Of a stretch of DNA of 64,000 nucleotides, positions 46,473 through 56,179 are shown in pieces. The position numbers were made by a program, and so were the translations under genes. The stretch comes from Paenibacillus polymyxa M1 (GTDB lineage Bacteria > Bacillota > Bacilli > Paenibacillales > Paenibacillaceae). The notes beneath the pieces are model-generated. The model did no database searches. It was not told the origin of the DNA and worked only from the letters and a program-made list of their open reading frames with translations. The stretch covers positions 4,542,001 through 4,606,000 of the forward strand of contig NC_017542.1 in assembly GCF_000237325.1 (NCBI RefSeq). The letters run 5' to 3'. How positions within the stretch are numbered: the first letter of the stretch is position 1; every line of letters begins with the position of its first letter.

Positions 46473-47258
46473 TCAATTTTGAGGTCGTAGCGTACGTTCT
46501 ACAATGTTAAGTGTGGATTGACGAGAGAAAAATCGGGATACTTGAGCTACCCAATAGTTCTGTCGACCAGATATCATATGACTGCGCCCTTTTTCAAATG
46601 CTTTCAAGGCATTATGGACGACAGTCTGGGGTGTTTCTCTGGAACCCACAGAGGCTTCACTGGAGCCTACTACATCAAAAAATGAGGTTTCGGTTGCACC
46701 TGGACAGAGGGCGAGCACTTTGAGTCCCCGTTTTCGATTTTCGGCCCACAGCGCTTCGCTAAAAGAAAGTACGAATGCTTTGGTTGCTCCATATACGGCC
46801 ATATAGGGATCGGGCTGAAATGCAGCGGTGGATGAAACATTGATGAGTCCCCCATCTCGGTTACGCAATAAATCAGGCATAAATGCATGTGTGATATCGA
46901 CTAAAGCAGCCACATTGAGCATCACTTCCTCATGCTGTCTTTCTCCTGAAACCTGCTCAAAGTACCCGTAGGTGGCAAAACCGGCGTTGTTAATCAGAAG
47001 ATCTACCTTGAGTTGTTGGTACTGAACCTCTTGATGCAATGTTTGAGGAGCTCCTGGTGAGGATAAATCCAGCGCAATCACCGTAGCTTTTACGTTATAT
47101 TTAGCGGAGAGTTCTTTCGCCAGTGCTTTTAATTTGGTTTCATTGCGCGCTACCAAAATGAGATTACATTTCTTAGCCGCGAGCGAATAGGCAAATGCCT
47201 CGCCAATTCCGGATGAAGCCCCTGTGATGAGTGCTGTTTTGTTTGCATACATAAACAT
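46473..47258 (-). CDS. Short-chain dehydrogenase/reductase
   Basis: The 261-residue SDR has the cofactor site ALITGASSGIGEAFAYSLA, the NNAG motif in LLINNAGFATYG, the catalytic Ser in NVSSTAAF and the YGATKAFV pair (Tyr/Lys). It should reduce or oxidise an alcohol or carbonyl using NAD(P). ATG 47258 follows GGAGG at eight bases; ATG 47273 is the longer alternative. It lies downstream of a TetR gene; both have the same 15-base palindromic motif before their starts, so the TetR protein probably controls it. Confidence 0.9.
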   Translation of the reverse strand: MFMYANKTALITGASSGIGEAFAYSLAAKKCNLILVARNETKLKALAKELSAKYNVKATVIALDLSSPGAPQTLHQEVQYQQLKVDLLINNAGFATYGYFEQVSGERQHEEVMLNVAALVDITHAFMPDLLRNRDGGLINVSSTAAFQPDPYMAVYGATKAFVLSFSEALWAENRKRGLKVLALCPGATETSFFDVVGSSEASVGSRETPQTVVHNALKAFEKGRSHMISGRQNYWVAQVSRFFSRQSTLNIVERTLRPQN

Positions 47259-47292
47259 GATGATGACCTCCATAGTATCGTCGTTTTATTTC

Positions 47293-47307
47293 GGAAACAT
47301 TGTTACC
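47293..47307. promoter_or_regulatory. TetR operator candidate 1
   Basis: GGAAACATTGTTACC, 35 bases upstream of the SDR start, matches the palindrome GGAAACAnTGTTnCC. The same motif occurs upstream of the tetR gene. Confidence 0.6.
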
Positions 47308-47361
47308 ACTACTATATAATGAACTGAAGCCATCACGAAGACGACCTCAGCCACTTCATAT

Positions 47362-48003
47362 TTACGCTGGAGATGACGAGGGTTTACATACATCGAGCGT
47401 ATTCCTCAGTGTAAATGCATATACCTCTTGTGCCATGTCCACAGTCAAAAAATGACCTGCAAATTGTAGATGTATCACCCCGTGTAAAGCTGACCATAGC
47501 ATTCGGACAACCAGCAGCGGGTCCTGCTCTTTCAGTGCTCCCAGCTCCATAGCGTGTATGACGGTTTGCAGGATTCGCGATAATGCCGTTGTGGTGCCCT
47601 CCAAACTCTGTTCATCTGGCTTAAAATCAGATAATGCCCCGCCAAACATCATTTTGTAATAGGCTGAATGAAGCCGCGCAAATTCCCAATATGCCCAGCA
47701 TAATGCTTCCAGATCAGCGAGTACATTTTGGGTAACAGGTACTTGTTGAAAGGTTTCGGCCAATAGCCGGCATCCATCCAGATACATCTCATTGGCAAGA
47801 CCATCCTTACTGCCAAAAATACTGTAAATGATCTTGGTGGAACAGCTTAATTTCTGTGCAACTCGCCGTACAGTCACAGCCTCAGGTCCTTCTTCTACAA
47901 GAAGGATGCATGCGGCATCAATCACATTTTTACGGAGCAATTGCTGTTGCTGTAACTTCACCTCAGAATAGGTTCTATAAGGTTGCGATGGCTCAGACAT
48001 CAT
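47362..48003 (-). CDS. TetR-family transcriptional regulator
   Basis: The 213-residue protein has a helix-turn-helix of TetR type: NVIDAACILLVEEGPEAVTV, RVAQKLSCSTKIIYSIFGSKDGL. The C-terminal domain holds a TetR_C-type region (LAETFQQVPVTQNVLADLEALCWAYWEF). It probably represses the SDR gene downstream and itself through matching palindromes. Ligand unknown. Confidence 0.9.
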   Translation of the reverse strand: MMSEPSQPYRTYSEVKLQQQQLLRKNVIDAACILLVEEGPEAVTVRRVAQKLSCSTKIIYSIFGSKDGLANEMYLDGCRLLAETFQQVPVTQNVLADLEALCWAYWEFARLHSAYYKMMFGGALSDFKPDEQSLEGTTTALSRILQTVIHAMELGALKEQDPLLVVRMLWSALHGVIHLQFAGHFLTVDMAQEVYAFTLRNTLDVCKPSSSPA

Positions 48004-48028
48004 TCAATGCACTTCCTTTGCTTATCTC

Positions 48029-48043
48029 AGAAACACTGTTTCC
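48029..48043. promoter_or_regulatory. TetR operator candidate 2
   Basis: AGAAACACTGTTTCC, 26 bases upstream of the tetR start, is a near-perfect palindrome and shares its pattern with site 1 (47293-47307). Confidence 0.6.
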
Positions 48044-48166
48044 TTATAGAACCATAGTATTCAATTCCGGAATGTTTGTCAAACAAAAAAGAGCGCAACA
48101 TAAGTAGATACACTTACTGGCTCTGATTGGATGCTTATCAATAAAGCTATGTTTTGCGTTCCACGA

Positions 48167-48802
48167 TCAATAGGCAATGCCCACCCTTGTACGGATAAAA
48201 TCGCAACTCTTCCATTGACGATAGGTAAAATCAGCTGTATCCGCAGTGGTAATTTGTGAGCCGTCTTCGGGTAGAAAGTCTTTTTCCACGCGATATACAC
48301 CTGTACGTCCGCCATCTGGCAGATAGGTCGGACATACGATTGTCCAGTCTAGTGCCGATTCACGCAGCAATTCGTACACCCGCCGATGCTCCTCGGCCGC
48401 ACGGGTGCTGCGTCGCCGCGTATCGGAGGACTCGTACCTATACAGGCTCGGTTCGGTCCGGCTTTGCAAAATCCCTGCCGTTCCTACCGTTATGAGCCGG
48501 TGAATGGACTGCTCCTGCATCAGTCGAATCAGCAGACCTGTGCTAACGGATAAGGTGGTGGTTCCATCTGTATTCAGCGCACTGATCACAACTGCTGGCC
48601 CGCCCTTCAGCGCTTGTGCTATATCCTTCGCGTTGGTGGCATCACCCTGTACGATTTGCAGCTGTGTCCCGCATTGGGATTCGAAATCCTCCAACTTGTC
48701 CGGTGAACGAACTAGGGCAGTTACGGTATGACCATCCGTTAACGCATAATCTAATATAAAACGGCCCACACGTCCGGTAGCTCCCAGCAGCAACAAATTC
48801 AT
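48167..48802 (-). CDS. NAD(P)-binding atypical short-chain reductase
   Basis: The 211-residue protein begins MNLLLLGATGRVGRFILDYA, the Rossmann site of NmrA/YwnB-type atypical SDRs, and has TALVRSPDKLEDF, VVISALNTDG and VCPTYLPDGG. Such proteins bind NADPH and act as flavin-reductase-like or redox-sensing proteins. ATG 48802 follows GAAGAGG at about six bases; the longer start lacks a ribosome site. It is a single gene upstream of the tetR-SDR pair in the same direction. Confidence 0.85.
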   Translation of the reverse strand: MNLLLLGATGRVGRFILDYALTDGHTVTALVRSPDKLEDFESQCGTQLQIVQGDATNAKDIAQALKGGPAVVISALNTDGTTTLSVSTGLLIRLMQEQSIHRLITVGTAGILQSRTEPSLYRYESSDTRRRSTRAAEEHRRVYELLRESALDWTIVCPTYLPDGGRTGVYRVEKDFLPEDGSQITTADTADFTYRQWKSCDFIRTRVGIAY

Positions 48803-48892
48803 AAAAGCCTCTTCCCCGGCATGCATGCCGCTTTGTCATGTTGTTCTGTCATGTTGCTTTGTCATATCGCTATATTCGTTAACTTTCCGCCA

Positions 48893-49903
48893 TTATGGAC
48901 GGCAAAAGGAATGAAAGCGCGCGATGGGATTCTCCTCGCTCATAGAGGCCCGTTCACGGCGCACCAGCTCCACCAGATGGGCCAGCGTCTCGGACATGGC
49001 AAACCTTAGCTGGTGAATCCCCAGCTTGTCGCCGAACACGGCAATGCACAGCTCATAGGCTGTGCTCCCTTCTGGTTGGATCAGCTGCCAGAATTTCTCC
49101 AGCCGTTCTTCATGATGCGCCAGCAATGTTTGTGTCCGTTCGCGAAAATACCCAAACGGATTGCGATGCCCGGGATATGCCCAGGCGACCTCTAGTTCAC
49201 CTAGGCGCTGCAAGCCGTCTATATAAGACTTCAGCGGCTCGGCATCGCTGCCCGGCAGCAGACTGATATTAGGAGAAATCTGCGGCAACACCGCGTCACC
49301 GCACAGAATAACGCCGCTATTCGGCTCATATAAGGACACATGCCCAGGCGCATGCCCTCCTGTCTCAACGGGCAGCCAGAACCGTCCGTCTAATTCCAGA
49401 CGAGCGTCTATTCCGGTAGGAATGAAGGTAATCTCAGGCTGCGGATTCACTTGCAAATAAGCCTGCTGCATATGTGATTCCAAGGCTGATACCTGTTCCA
49501 AAGGAAAGCCATGCTGGACAAAAAAGCTAGGCAGCCGTTTCTCCATAGCGGTCGTCAATTCTGGAGCGTCCCACATCATCATCGCTTCCTTATGGCTGCG
49601 AGCTGACATATGTACGCGAGCCTGACCTTGCTGCTGCATCCACCCCGCCAATCCGTAATGATCGGGGTGATGATGCGTCACCACAATGTCCGAAATATCC
49701 CCAAAGGACATGCCCAGCTGTTGAAACACAAATGCCCATTCTGCCTCTGTATCCAGATTGCGCGGACCCGGGTCTACAATTGTAAAACCATGCTGTCCCT
49801 TGATCACATAGCTATTCACCCAGCGCAGCGGAAAAGACATGGATATTTTGACCTGAAAGCCTCCGTCTATTCGCTCACACGGCGTAAGCTCTGGCAATTT
49901 CAT
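48893..49903 (-). CDS. Metallo-beta-lactamase-fold hydrolase
   Basis: The 336-residue protein has the MBL metal-binding motif THHHPDHYGLAGW, a later His in TGGHAPGHVSLY and Asp in ILCGDAVLP, so a two-metal site is present. A C-terminal helical tail (EERLEKFWQLI, LRFAMSETLAHLVELVRRE) is typical of LACTB2/glyoxalase-II-like members. I took ATG 49903 behind GGATGGGAAGCC; TTG 49930 overlapping the upstream stop codon is the alternative. It is coupled to the methyltransferase gene. Substrate not known. Confidence 0.87.
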   Translation of the reverse strand: MKLPELTPCERIDGGFQVKISMSFPLRWVNSYVIKGQHGFTIVDPGPRNLDTEAEWAFVFQQLGMSFGDISDIVVTHHHPDHYGLAGWMQQQGQARVHMSARSHKEAMMMWDAPELTTAMEKRLPSFFVQHGFPLEQVSALESHMQQAYLQVNPQPEITFIPTGIDARLELDGRFWLPVETGGHAPGHVSLYEPNSGVILCGDAVLPQISPNISLLPGSDAEPLKSYIDGLQRLGELEVAWAYPGHRNPFGYFRERTQTLLAHHEERLEKFWQLIQPEGSTAYELCIAVFGDKLGIHQLRFAMSETLAHLVELVRRERASMSEENPIARFHSFCRP

Positions 49904-49926
49904 GGCTTCCCATCCGCCCTTCTGTT

Positions 49927-50712
49927 TCAAGCCCGCACACCGACAAAAATCATTCGGGGCGAAGCATCTTCTATATATTGATCTTCATCATAACTTCCGT
50001 GCACCTGCTCTACGGATAGCCCGGCTTGTTCTAGCAAATCACGGAACTTTTCATACGGATATAGCTTTACTCGCTCATAGTACACACGCACGGGTTCTGC
50101 GTCAGCGTGAGTGGTACCCAGCTCTGAGGCTGCTTCTGTAGTCGTCACAGATGCGGCTGACCGAATGGCAATTTGCTTTTTCACAAATCCATCTTCAATG
50201 ACCCGGTGCTCCTCAATCCAATTTCCTTCATCCTCCCGGGACGAATGCGGTACCAAATGAGCAGCTACGTAGGAAGGGTTCAAATAATCTATAATAAAAC
50301 GGCCTCCCGGTTTCAATAGACGATAAATTTCCTTTAATACTTTAAGCTGCTCCTCATCCTTTTCAAAATAACCGAAGGAGGTAAACAAATTGACTACCGC
50401 ATCAAAGCTTTCTTCCAGCGGCACTGCTCTCATATCCCCTTGATGCCAACTTACCCGCCCTTCGCTATCAGCCGCACGGGCCTCTCTCAGCAATACATTG
50501 GAAAGATCCACACCTGTCATTTTATACCCTGCATCGGCAAGCGCAAGCGAATGACGTCCCATCCCACAGCATAAATCCAATACGCTGGAGCCTTGCGGTA
50601 ATTTGAGCCAGGAGATCATTTTTTGCACTTCCTGATAGGCTCCCTGAAAGTCGCGATGCTTGTATACCAATAAATAATCTTCCCCAAAGCTTTGCTCGTA
50701 CCATTCTGCCAT
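49927..50712 (-). CDS. Class I SAM-dependent methyltransferase
   Basis: The 261-residue enzyme has motif I SSVLDLCCGMGRHSLALAD, motif II MTGVDLSNVLL, and motif IV DAVVNLFTSFGYF, followed by LLKPGGRFIIDYLNP. ATG 50712 follows a strong GGAGGAG. It is the first gene of a pair with the MBL-fold gene. The methyl acceptor cannot be told; similar small-molecule methyltransferases (YodH, YcgJ types) are common in Bacillus. Confidence 0.9.
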   Translation of the reverse strand: MAEWYEQSFGEDYLLVYKHRDFQGAYQEVQKMISWLKLPQGSSVLDLCCGMGRHSLALADAGYKMTGVDLSNVLLREARAADSEGRVSWHQGDMRAVPLEESFDAVVNLFTSFGYFEKDEEQLKVLKEIYRLLKPGGRFIIDYLNPSYVAAHLVPHSSREDEGNWIEEHRVIEDGFVKKQIAIRSAASVTTTEAASELGTTHADAEPVRVYYERVKLYPYEKFRDLLEQAGLSVEQVHGSYDEDQYIEDASPRMIFVGVRA

Positions 50713-50976
50713 ATCGTTTCTCCTCCATGAACTCATTTCGCTCTATTACATACTATATTAGCTTTTTCAAACTGGAAACTCAAAAACATTACGAATAAGC
50801 ATTTTTTTAAAGCACAAGGCTTCCTGTCATGAGAGCATGTTACAATAAACGTATTTGAGCTTAAATAATCATAGGAACTTCATACCAACTTCATGTGATT
50901 TACCCCATTTTATCATTAAAATGAATCATGGGAACGCCTTTACAGAGGTTTCATGCAGGAAAGGAGCGGCAAAGTT

Positions 50977-51855
50977 ATGATTCAAATTGGACTGACGGGT
51001 TGGGGCGATCACGATGACTTATATCCAACGGGCACTAAAGCTAACCAAAAACTAAGTGTCTATGGAAGCCATTTTCCGATAGTAGAGATGGATAGTTCTT
51101 TTTATGCAGTACAGCCTACGGATCGTATGGCGCGCTGGGCGGCGGAAACTCCAGACTCCTTTTCATTTCTCGTCAAGGCCTATCAAGGCATGACCGGACA
51201 CACCCGCGGCAAACAGCCTTACTTCAAAACGATAGATGCCATGTACGAAGCACTGCATGCATCCATACTACCTCTTCGCGAAACGGGCAAGCTTAAAGCC
51301 GTGCTGTTTCAGTACCCGCCCTGGTTTGACTGCACACGTGAGAATGTCGCCATACTGCGAGACACGAAAAATAGGATGGGAGAGGTCCCATCCGTACTTG
51401 AGTTTAGACATCAAAGCTGGTTCACAGCAGATTTTCGGAAGCAAACGCTGGCATTTATGCTTAAGGAAGGCTGGATACATAGCGTATGCGACGAGCCGCA
51501 GGCAGGTCCTGGGTCAGTTCCCATTGTGCCGCAGGCTACAGACAGCAACCTGACCATCGTACGTCTCCACGGACGTAACGTATCAGGCTGGAATCAAAGC
51601 TCTGCGCCTAATTGGCGGGAGGTTCGTTATCTGTATCGGTACAATGAACAGGAATTGACCGAATGGAAAGACAGATTGCTGGAACTGGAGCAGCAAAGCC
51701 GTGAGGTATGCGTGATATTCAACAACAACTCAGGTGGAGACGCTGCTGCCAACGCTAAGCAACTCATGACCATGCTGGGCATGGAGCCTAAGCCTTTTCC
51801 ACCTCGCAAGCCGCCTGATGCGGATCACGGGCCAGAACAGCTTGAATTATTTTGA
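50977..51855 (+). CDS. DUF72 family protein (YecE-like)
   Basis: The 292-residue protein has the DUF72 TIM-barrel signatures: MIQIGLTGWGDHDDLYP, FPIVEMDSSFYAVQP, FSFLVKAYQGMTGH, LEFRHQSWF, YVRLHGRN-type VRLHGRNVSGW and the C-terminal FNNNSGGDAAANAKQL. ATG 50977 follows GGAAAGGAG. The family is widespread and has no firmly established activity. Its last bases overlap the converging glycosyltransferase gene by nine bases. Confidence 0.9.
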   Translation: MIQIGLTGWGDHDDLYPTGTKANQKLSVYGSHFPIVEMDSSFYAVQPTDRMARWAAETPDSFSFLVKAYQGMTGHTRGKQPYFKTIDAMYEALHASILPLRETGKLKAVLFQYPPWFDCTRENVAILRDTKNRMGEVPSVLEFRHQSWFTADFRKQTLAFMLKEGWIHSVCDEPQAGPGSVPIVPQATDSNLTIVRLHGRNVSGWNQSSAPNWREVRYLYRYNEQELTEWKDRLLELEQQSREVCVIFNNNSGGDAAANAKQLMTMLGMEPKPFPPRKPPDADHGPEQLELF

Positions 51856-52962
51856 GGACCGGGCTGTGGATGAATGATTGGGGATTACCTTCCTGAGCTT
51901 GCGTTCGTTATCCAGCAAATGCGGATCATCAGGCAAATAACGTAAAGCGGCTTGGTTGTGCTCATACGAAGCTTCCAGCTTACCCATATGTGCAAAGCAA
52001 TGACTGAGCCGCACATGAGGTAACCAAGAGTAGCATGGCAGTGGGACAGGTCGCATACCAGGAAGGTGATGCTGTTGCTCCGTTGCTCTTTCATACCAAT
52101 ATGCGGCAGTATTCCATTCGTTTCTTGTGAAAAACCAGTCCCCGATCATGCAGCACAAGTCTGCTTGCGGCACCCCGTATCGAAAAGAACGTAGCAGACG
52201 ATCCAGCTGTTGCTCGGGCTTCCCGAGATGGAGATAGCATTCAGCCGATCGCGCACAAGCAGTAATCCGATCCTCCCGGTAGCCGCTCGGCTCCTCCAGC
52301 AGATGGTCGAAGGCTTCTGCTGCCTCGGCATATTCCTTGCGGTCAAAGCATTCATTGGCGTGAAAATACAGTAAACGCCCTTCCAGCTTGCCGCTTTCGC
52401 TGATCCACCGGGCGAGAATACGTTGGTTACGGAGCGTATGGTCTTGCATTCGGCGATGTGTCACTGCCACATCCGAATGTACGATTTGCCCCTGAGGTAT
52501 CACCAGATCCTCATGCAGGCGCCCTTCCCAGCGGTATTGTTGATCCCGCTTCACAAGGCGTATACGGCGTGAGGTGAACAACAGTTCACCCTGCTCACCC
52601 TCTGCCAAGTGAAGTGGCATCACCACCGCGTCGATATGCTTAGACAATCGCTGCTTTAAGGAACGCAGACGTTCACGATCGGGTTCCAATAGCACATCAT
52701 CCGCATCCAGCCACATGATATAGGAACACGTTGCCTTGTCAAACGATTCATTACGAGCGGCGGCAAAATCATCCATCCATTCAAACGTATATATCCGATC
52801 CGTATAGCGGGCTGCTATCGTCTTTGTCTGATCCGTCGATCCCGTGTCCACGATGATGATTTCATCCATCAGGTCTGCGACCGAATCCAGACACCGGGCC
52901 AGTATCTGCTCCTCATTTTTTACGATCATACACAAGCTGATGGTCATTGGATGCTCAGTCAT
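51847..52962 (-). CDS. Glycosyltransferase family 2 with TPR repeats
   Basis: The 371-residue protein has an N-terminal GT2 domain (ISLCMIVKNEEQILARCLDS, IIVDTGSTDQT, YIMWLDADDVL) and a C-terminal half of TPR-like helices (LLYFHANECFDRKEYAEAAEAF, AYWYERATEQQ). Such GT2-TPR proteins glycosylate peptides or proteins (SunS-like, or spore/S-layer glycosylation). It is the last gene of a leftward operon of sugar-nucleotide genes. Which product it modifies is not visible. Confidence 0.9.
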   Translation of the reverse strand: MTEHPMTISLCMIVKNEEQILARCLDSVADLMDEIIIVDTGSTDQTKTIAARYTDRIYTFEWMDDFAAARNESFDKATCSYIMWLDADDVLLEPDRERLRSLKQRLSKHIDAVVMPLHLAEGEQGELLFTSRRIRLVKRDQQYRWEGRLHEDLVIPQGQIVHSDVAVTHRRMQDHTLRNQRILARWISESGKLEGRLLYFHANECFDRKEYAEAAEAFDHLLEEPSGYREDRITACARSAECYLHLGKPEQQLDRLLRSFRYGVPQADLCCMIGDWFFTRNEWNTAAYWYERATEQQHHLPGMRPVPLPCYSWLPHVRLSHCFAHMGKLEASYEHNQAALRYLPDDPHLLDNERKLRKVIPNHSSTARSSK

Positions 52963-52971
52963 GACTTCACG

Positions 52972-53856
52972 TCATCCCCTTTTACCGTTGGCTGATTCTT
53001 CCGTTGTTTTTCCGGTAGACTTGCCATCAGTATATGCACCTCTCCTTTCAGTCTGCGTCTTGTCTATCTGTTCGACACGCGTAACCCTTTCCAACGGCAA
53101 TAGTTGTTGCTCCATATACCGGATTCGCTGTACCGCCTTGTCGAGTGCAGCCTTTCGCTGATTCATTTTACGAACATGCTGCTGCTCTACCCGTCGAAAC
53201 TGCTCCTCATCCAGTTTCATCCACTCATTCAGTTGCTCTGCTCCTGGCATAGCCTCACGCAGCTCTTTTGGCTTCTTGTGACCTGCAAAGCATAAATATT
53301 TATGATGTACCTCCAGCGCTTGTTCTTTAAAGTAAGGATACAGCACACGGGAGAGACTTCCGGCATAGTAAGTCCGTTTGTGATCGTGAAATGGATGATA
53401 TCCATAAGGTACAGACAGGACGAGCGTCCCCTTTTTATTCAACAAGCGGTAAGCATGGGCCAGCAGGGTGTCGGGATGCGCAAAATGTTCCAAAATCTCT
53501 CCTAAAATAATAGTGTCAAAACCACCGGGAGGACGTTCAAATTGTGAAATGTCCTTTAACTGAAAGTGGACTCGTCCCCTGACGGGTGCAGATTCCTGAC
53601 GAAGTTCTTTTTTTGCATAAGAAATACTGTCTTCTTCCAAATCAATGGCCGTTACCTCAAAGCCTTCCCGCGCAAGCAAAATGGACGTTATCCCCTGACT
53701 GCATCCAACATCCAGCACGGTACGCCCCTGTACATGGCGACAAATCCAGTGAATTCTATTGCGGGTGGCTTCATGGGATTCCTCTGAATTAATCTGCCCG
53801 TAATAACGTTCGTTTACCTGATCATGGTTAGCCAACAGCGGCGCCCCCTCCGTCAC
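52972..53856 (-). CDS. Class I SAM-dependent methyltransferase (glycan operon)
   Basis: The 294-residue protein has motif I GRTVLDVGCSQGITSILLAR, VTAIDLEEDSI and DTIILGEILEHFAHPD, all typical of UbiE/BioC-like methyltransferases. The C-terminal 80 residues form a basic coiled region (MNQRKAALDKAVQRIRYMEQQL) not usual in the core family, so it may bind a membrane or partner. It overlaps the dehydrogenase gene by 29 bases. Acceptor likely a sugar or lipid-linked glycan. Confidence 0.85.
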   Translation of the reverse strand: MTEGAPLLANHDQVNERYYGQINSEESHEATRNRIHWICRHVQGRTVLDVGCSQGITSILLAREGFEVTAIDLEEDSISYAKKELRQESAPVRGRVHFQLKDISQFERPPGGFDTIILGEILEHFAHPDTLLAHAYRLLNKKGTLVLSVPYGYHPFHDHKRTYYAGSLSRVLYPYFKEQALEVHHKYLCFAGHKKPKELREAMPGAEQLNEWMKLDEEQFRRVEQQHVRKMNQRKAALDKAVQRIRYMEQQLLPLERVTRVEQIDKTQTERRGAYTDGKSTGKTTEESANGKRG

Positions 53857-55177
53857 CAGGATGTCCCAAAATCACGACATGTCCACCTGTGCAATGTGCA
53901 GTCGCATTACGTGTATCGAAGACCAGCCGAGCATGGTCAACCAACTGTTGGTAGTTCACCACAGAATGGTCTGTCGTGATGACCACAATATCTGCACTTT
54001 CCCACAGCTGGGCATTTGCCGTCCGAGATGGGATTTCTTCACCGTTCAGCTTAAAACTCGATACATACGGGTCGGTGAAGCTAACCGAAGCACCCATTTT
54101 TGTTAGATGCTCGAACAGGACAAGAGCCGGGGATTCCCGAACATCATCAATGTCCTTTTTGTAGGCTACACCTGCCAGAATGATGTTGGCCTTGTTTATG
54201 GCTTTCCCTTCCTGAGCGAGCATGGATTCGATTCGCTCCGCGATATACAGTGGCATACGCCGATTCATGCGGTCTGCCAGATCCACGAATTCCAGCGGAA
54301 AACCGTGCTGCTCCGATTTCCACGACAGGTATAGCGGATCAACCGGGATACAGTGTCCTCCAATGCCTGGTCCCGGATAAAAAGGCATGTAGCCGAACGG
54401 CTTGGTTGCCGCTGCATCCAGTACCTCCCATATATTGATGCCAATTTTCTCACAGGCCGCTGTCAGCTCATTGACCATTCCAATGTTGACACTGCGAAAC
54501 GTATTCTCAAACAGCTTGGCGGCTTCAGCCACGGTTGTTGAGCTAACCGGAACAATCTGATCCAAAAAAGACCCGTAAAAACCAGCTCCCGCTGCCAGAC
54601 AATCCGGTGTGCAACCGCCGATCACCTTAGGGGTGTTGCGAATGTTAAAATGGACGCTGCCCGGATCGACACGTTCCGGTGAAAAGCACACATAAAAATC
54701 CTTACCCACTGTCCATCCCCTGCGCTGCTCTATCACTGGCCGAATCAGTTCTTCGGTCGTTCCAGGATAGGTGGTGCTTTCCAGGATCAACAGCGTTTGT
54801 CTACGCAAATGAGGTATGGCCTGATCAATAGCCGTCTCAATATAGGACGTATCCGGTTGATGTCCATCCGTCAGCGGCGTAGGCACACAAATCACGACGA
54901 TATCCGCATGCTCTAGCACCTTGATATCCGTAACTGGATGCAATTGCTGTCCGATCAGACCTTCCAATGCATCATCGCCAATGTCTATGATGTACGACTT
55001 TCCTTGAAGCAGCTTGGCTACTTTGACAGGATCGGAATCCACACCATATACGTCATAACCAGCCTGTGCCATTTCCACTGCCATGGGCAGCCCTACATAA
55101 CCGAGGCCGATCACAGCCACCTTTACAGTTCCTTTTGTGATTTTTCCCATAAGCTGCAAAATACCCACCTCTTTCAT
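53828..55177 (-). CDS. UDP-N-acetyl-hexosamine/UDP-sugar 6-dehydrogenase
   Basis: The 449-residue enzyme oxidises a nucleotide sugar at C6 to a uronic acid with NAD. It has VKVAVIGLGYVGLPMAVEMA, CVPTPLTDG, FSPERVDPG and the catalytic Cys in GIGGHCIPVDPLYLSWK. The GGHCIPVDP form fits the WbpA/WecC/TuaD-like group acting on UDP-HexNAc. ATG 55177 has GGAG nearby; TTG 55159 after GAGGTGGG is possible. It lies next to a 4,6-dehydratase-like gene in one operon. Confidence 0.92.
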   Translation of the reverse strand: MKEVGILQLMGKITKGTVKVAVIGLGYVGLPMAVEMAQAGYDVYGVDSDPVKVAKLLQGKSYIIDIGDDALEGLIGQQLHPVTDIKVLEHADIVVICVPTPLTDGHQPDTSYIETAIDQAIPHLRRQTLLILESTTYPGTTEELIRPVIEQRRGWTVGKDFYVCFSPERVDPGSVHFNIRNTPKVIGGCTPDCLAAGAGFYGSFLDQIVPVSSTTVAEAAKLFENTFRSVNIGMVNELTAACEKIGINIWEVLDAAATKPFGYMPFYPGPGIGGHCIPVDPLYLSWKSEQHGFPLEFVDLADRMNRRMPLYIAERIESMLAQEGKAINKANIILAGVAYKKDIDDVRESPALVLFEHLTKMGASVSFTDPYVSSFKLNGEEIPSRTANAQLWESADIVVITTDHSVVNYQQLVDHARLVFDTRNATAHCTGGHVVILGHPGDGGGAAVG

Positions 55178-55179
55178 CG

Positions 55180-56160
55180 TTACTCCATACCTTGCAGTAA
55201 CTCAGCAATTCCAGCGCGATCCATTAACTCATCGTCCGAGCGATATTGTTCGAAGCTCACCCGCTCCAATCCACCATATTGACTCAACAAACGCTTGTCT
55301 GCTTGCTGGGGAAGAATAACAAAATAACGATCATCATAGCGATACGTGTGCGGCACCTCATAGGGCGAGATCAGCACCTCATGCAGCTTTTCTCCACCAC
55401 GTATACCAATTTCTTTCACTTTTAACTTAGTCTGTCCCGCCTGTTCTTTCATCACCTCTGCCAAATCCGCAATATTGCAACCCTTCATTTTCATGACTAG
55501 CGTCTCTCCACCAATCGCCGTAACAGAAGCCTTCAGCAGCAAGCCAATTGCCTCTCCGAGCGTGAGGAAGAAACGTGTCATATCTGGACTCGTCAGCGTT
55601 AAATCCTGACCTTCCGCGATCTGGCGTTTGAACAGGGGCACGACACTTCCACTTGTCCCTAGCACATTGCCGCCGCGAATACACACAAAGCGAGTACGCT
55701 CACTTAAGGCGTTGGCGCGGATCATCAATCTTTCGCCAATCGCCTTCGTCATCCCATATACATTCACCGGGTCCACCGCCTTGTCTGTAGAAACATCAAT
55801 GACCTTGGCGACTCCCTGCTCTATGCTGGCCCGAATCACATTTTCCGTACCATGTACGTTCGTCTTGAAAGCCTCTTCCGGCTGTTTCTCACACACAGGG
55901 ACATGCTTTAATGCCGCCAAATGGAACACATAATCTACCCCGTGACAAGCCTCCTGCAATGCCTGAAGGTCCCTGATATCTCCAATCATGAAATTCAATC
56001 GGGGATCAGACTGAAATTGCCGCTGCATGGCAATCTGTGCAAATTCGCCGCGTGAGAAAATACGAATTTCCGTCGGTCCCTCCTTCAGCAATTCAGCCGT
56101 TAGGCGTTGCCCCCAAGACCCCGTTCCTCCGGTCACCAGCAGTTTTTTTCCTTTGAACAA
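55180..56160 (-). CDS. UDP-GlcNAc 4,6-dehydratase-like polysaccharide SDR
   Basis: The 326-residue protein has GKKLLVTGGTGSWGQRLTAE, the nucleotide region VYHLAALKHVPVCEKQPEEA-like FHLAALKHVP and the catalytic YGMTKAIGERL. This matches the FlaA1/CapD/PseB polysaccharide-biosynthesis group. TTG 56160 follows AGGAGGAG at six bases and begins at the Rossmann strand, so I prefer it to the upstream in-frame ATG. Its product would feed the dehydrogenase or a glycosyltransferase next to it. Confidence 0.9.
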   Translation of the reverse strand: MFKGKKLLVTGGTGSWGQRLTAELLKEGPTEIRIFSRGEFAQIAMQRQFQSDPRLNFMIGDIRDLQALQEACHGVDYVFHLAALKHVPVCEKQPEEAFKTNVHGTENVIRASIEQGVAKVIDVSTDKAVDPVNVYGMTKAIGERLMIRANALSERTRFVCIRGGNVLGTSGSVVPLFKRQIAEGQDLTLTSPDMTRFFLTLGEAIGLLLKASVTAIGGETLVMKMKGCNIADLAEVMKEQAGQTKLKVKEIGIRGGEKLHEVLISPYEVPHTYRYDDRYFVILPQQADKRLLSQYGGLERVSFEQYRSDDELMDRAGIAELLQGME

Positions 56161-56179
56161 TATAATCTCCTCCTGACCG

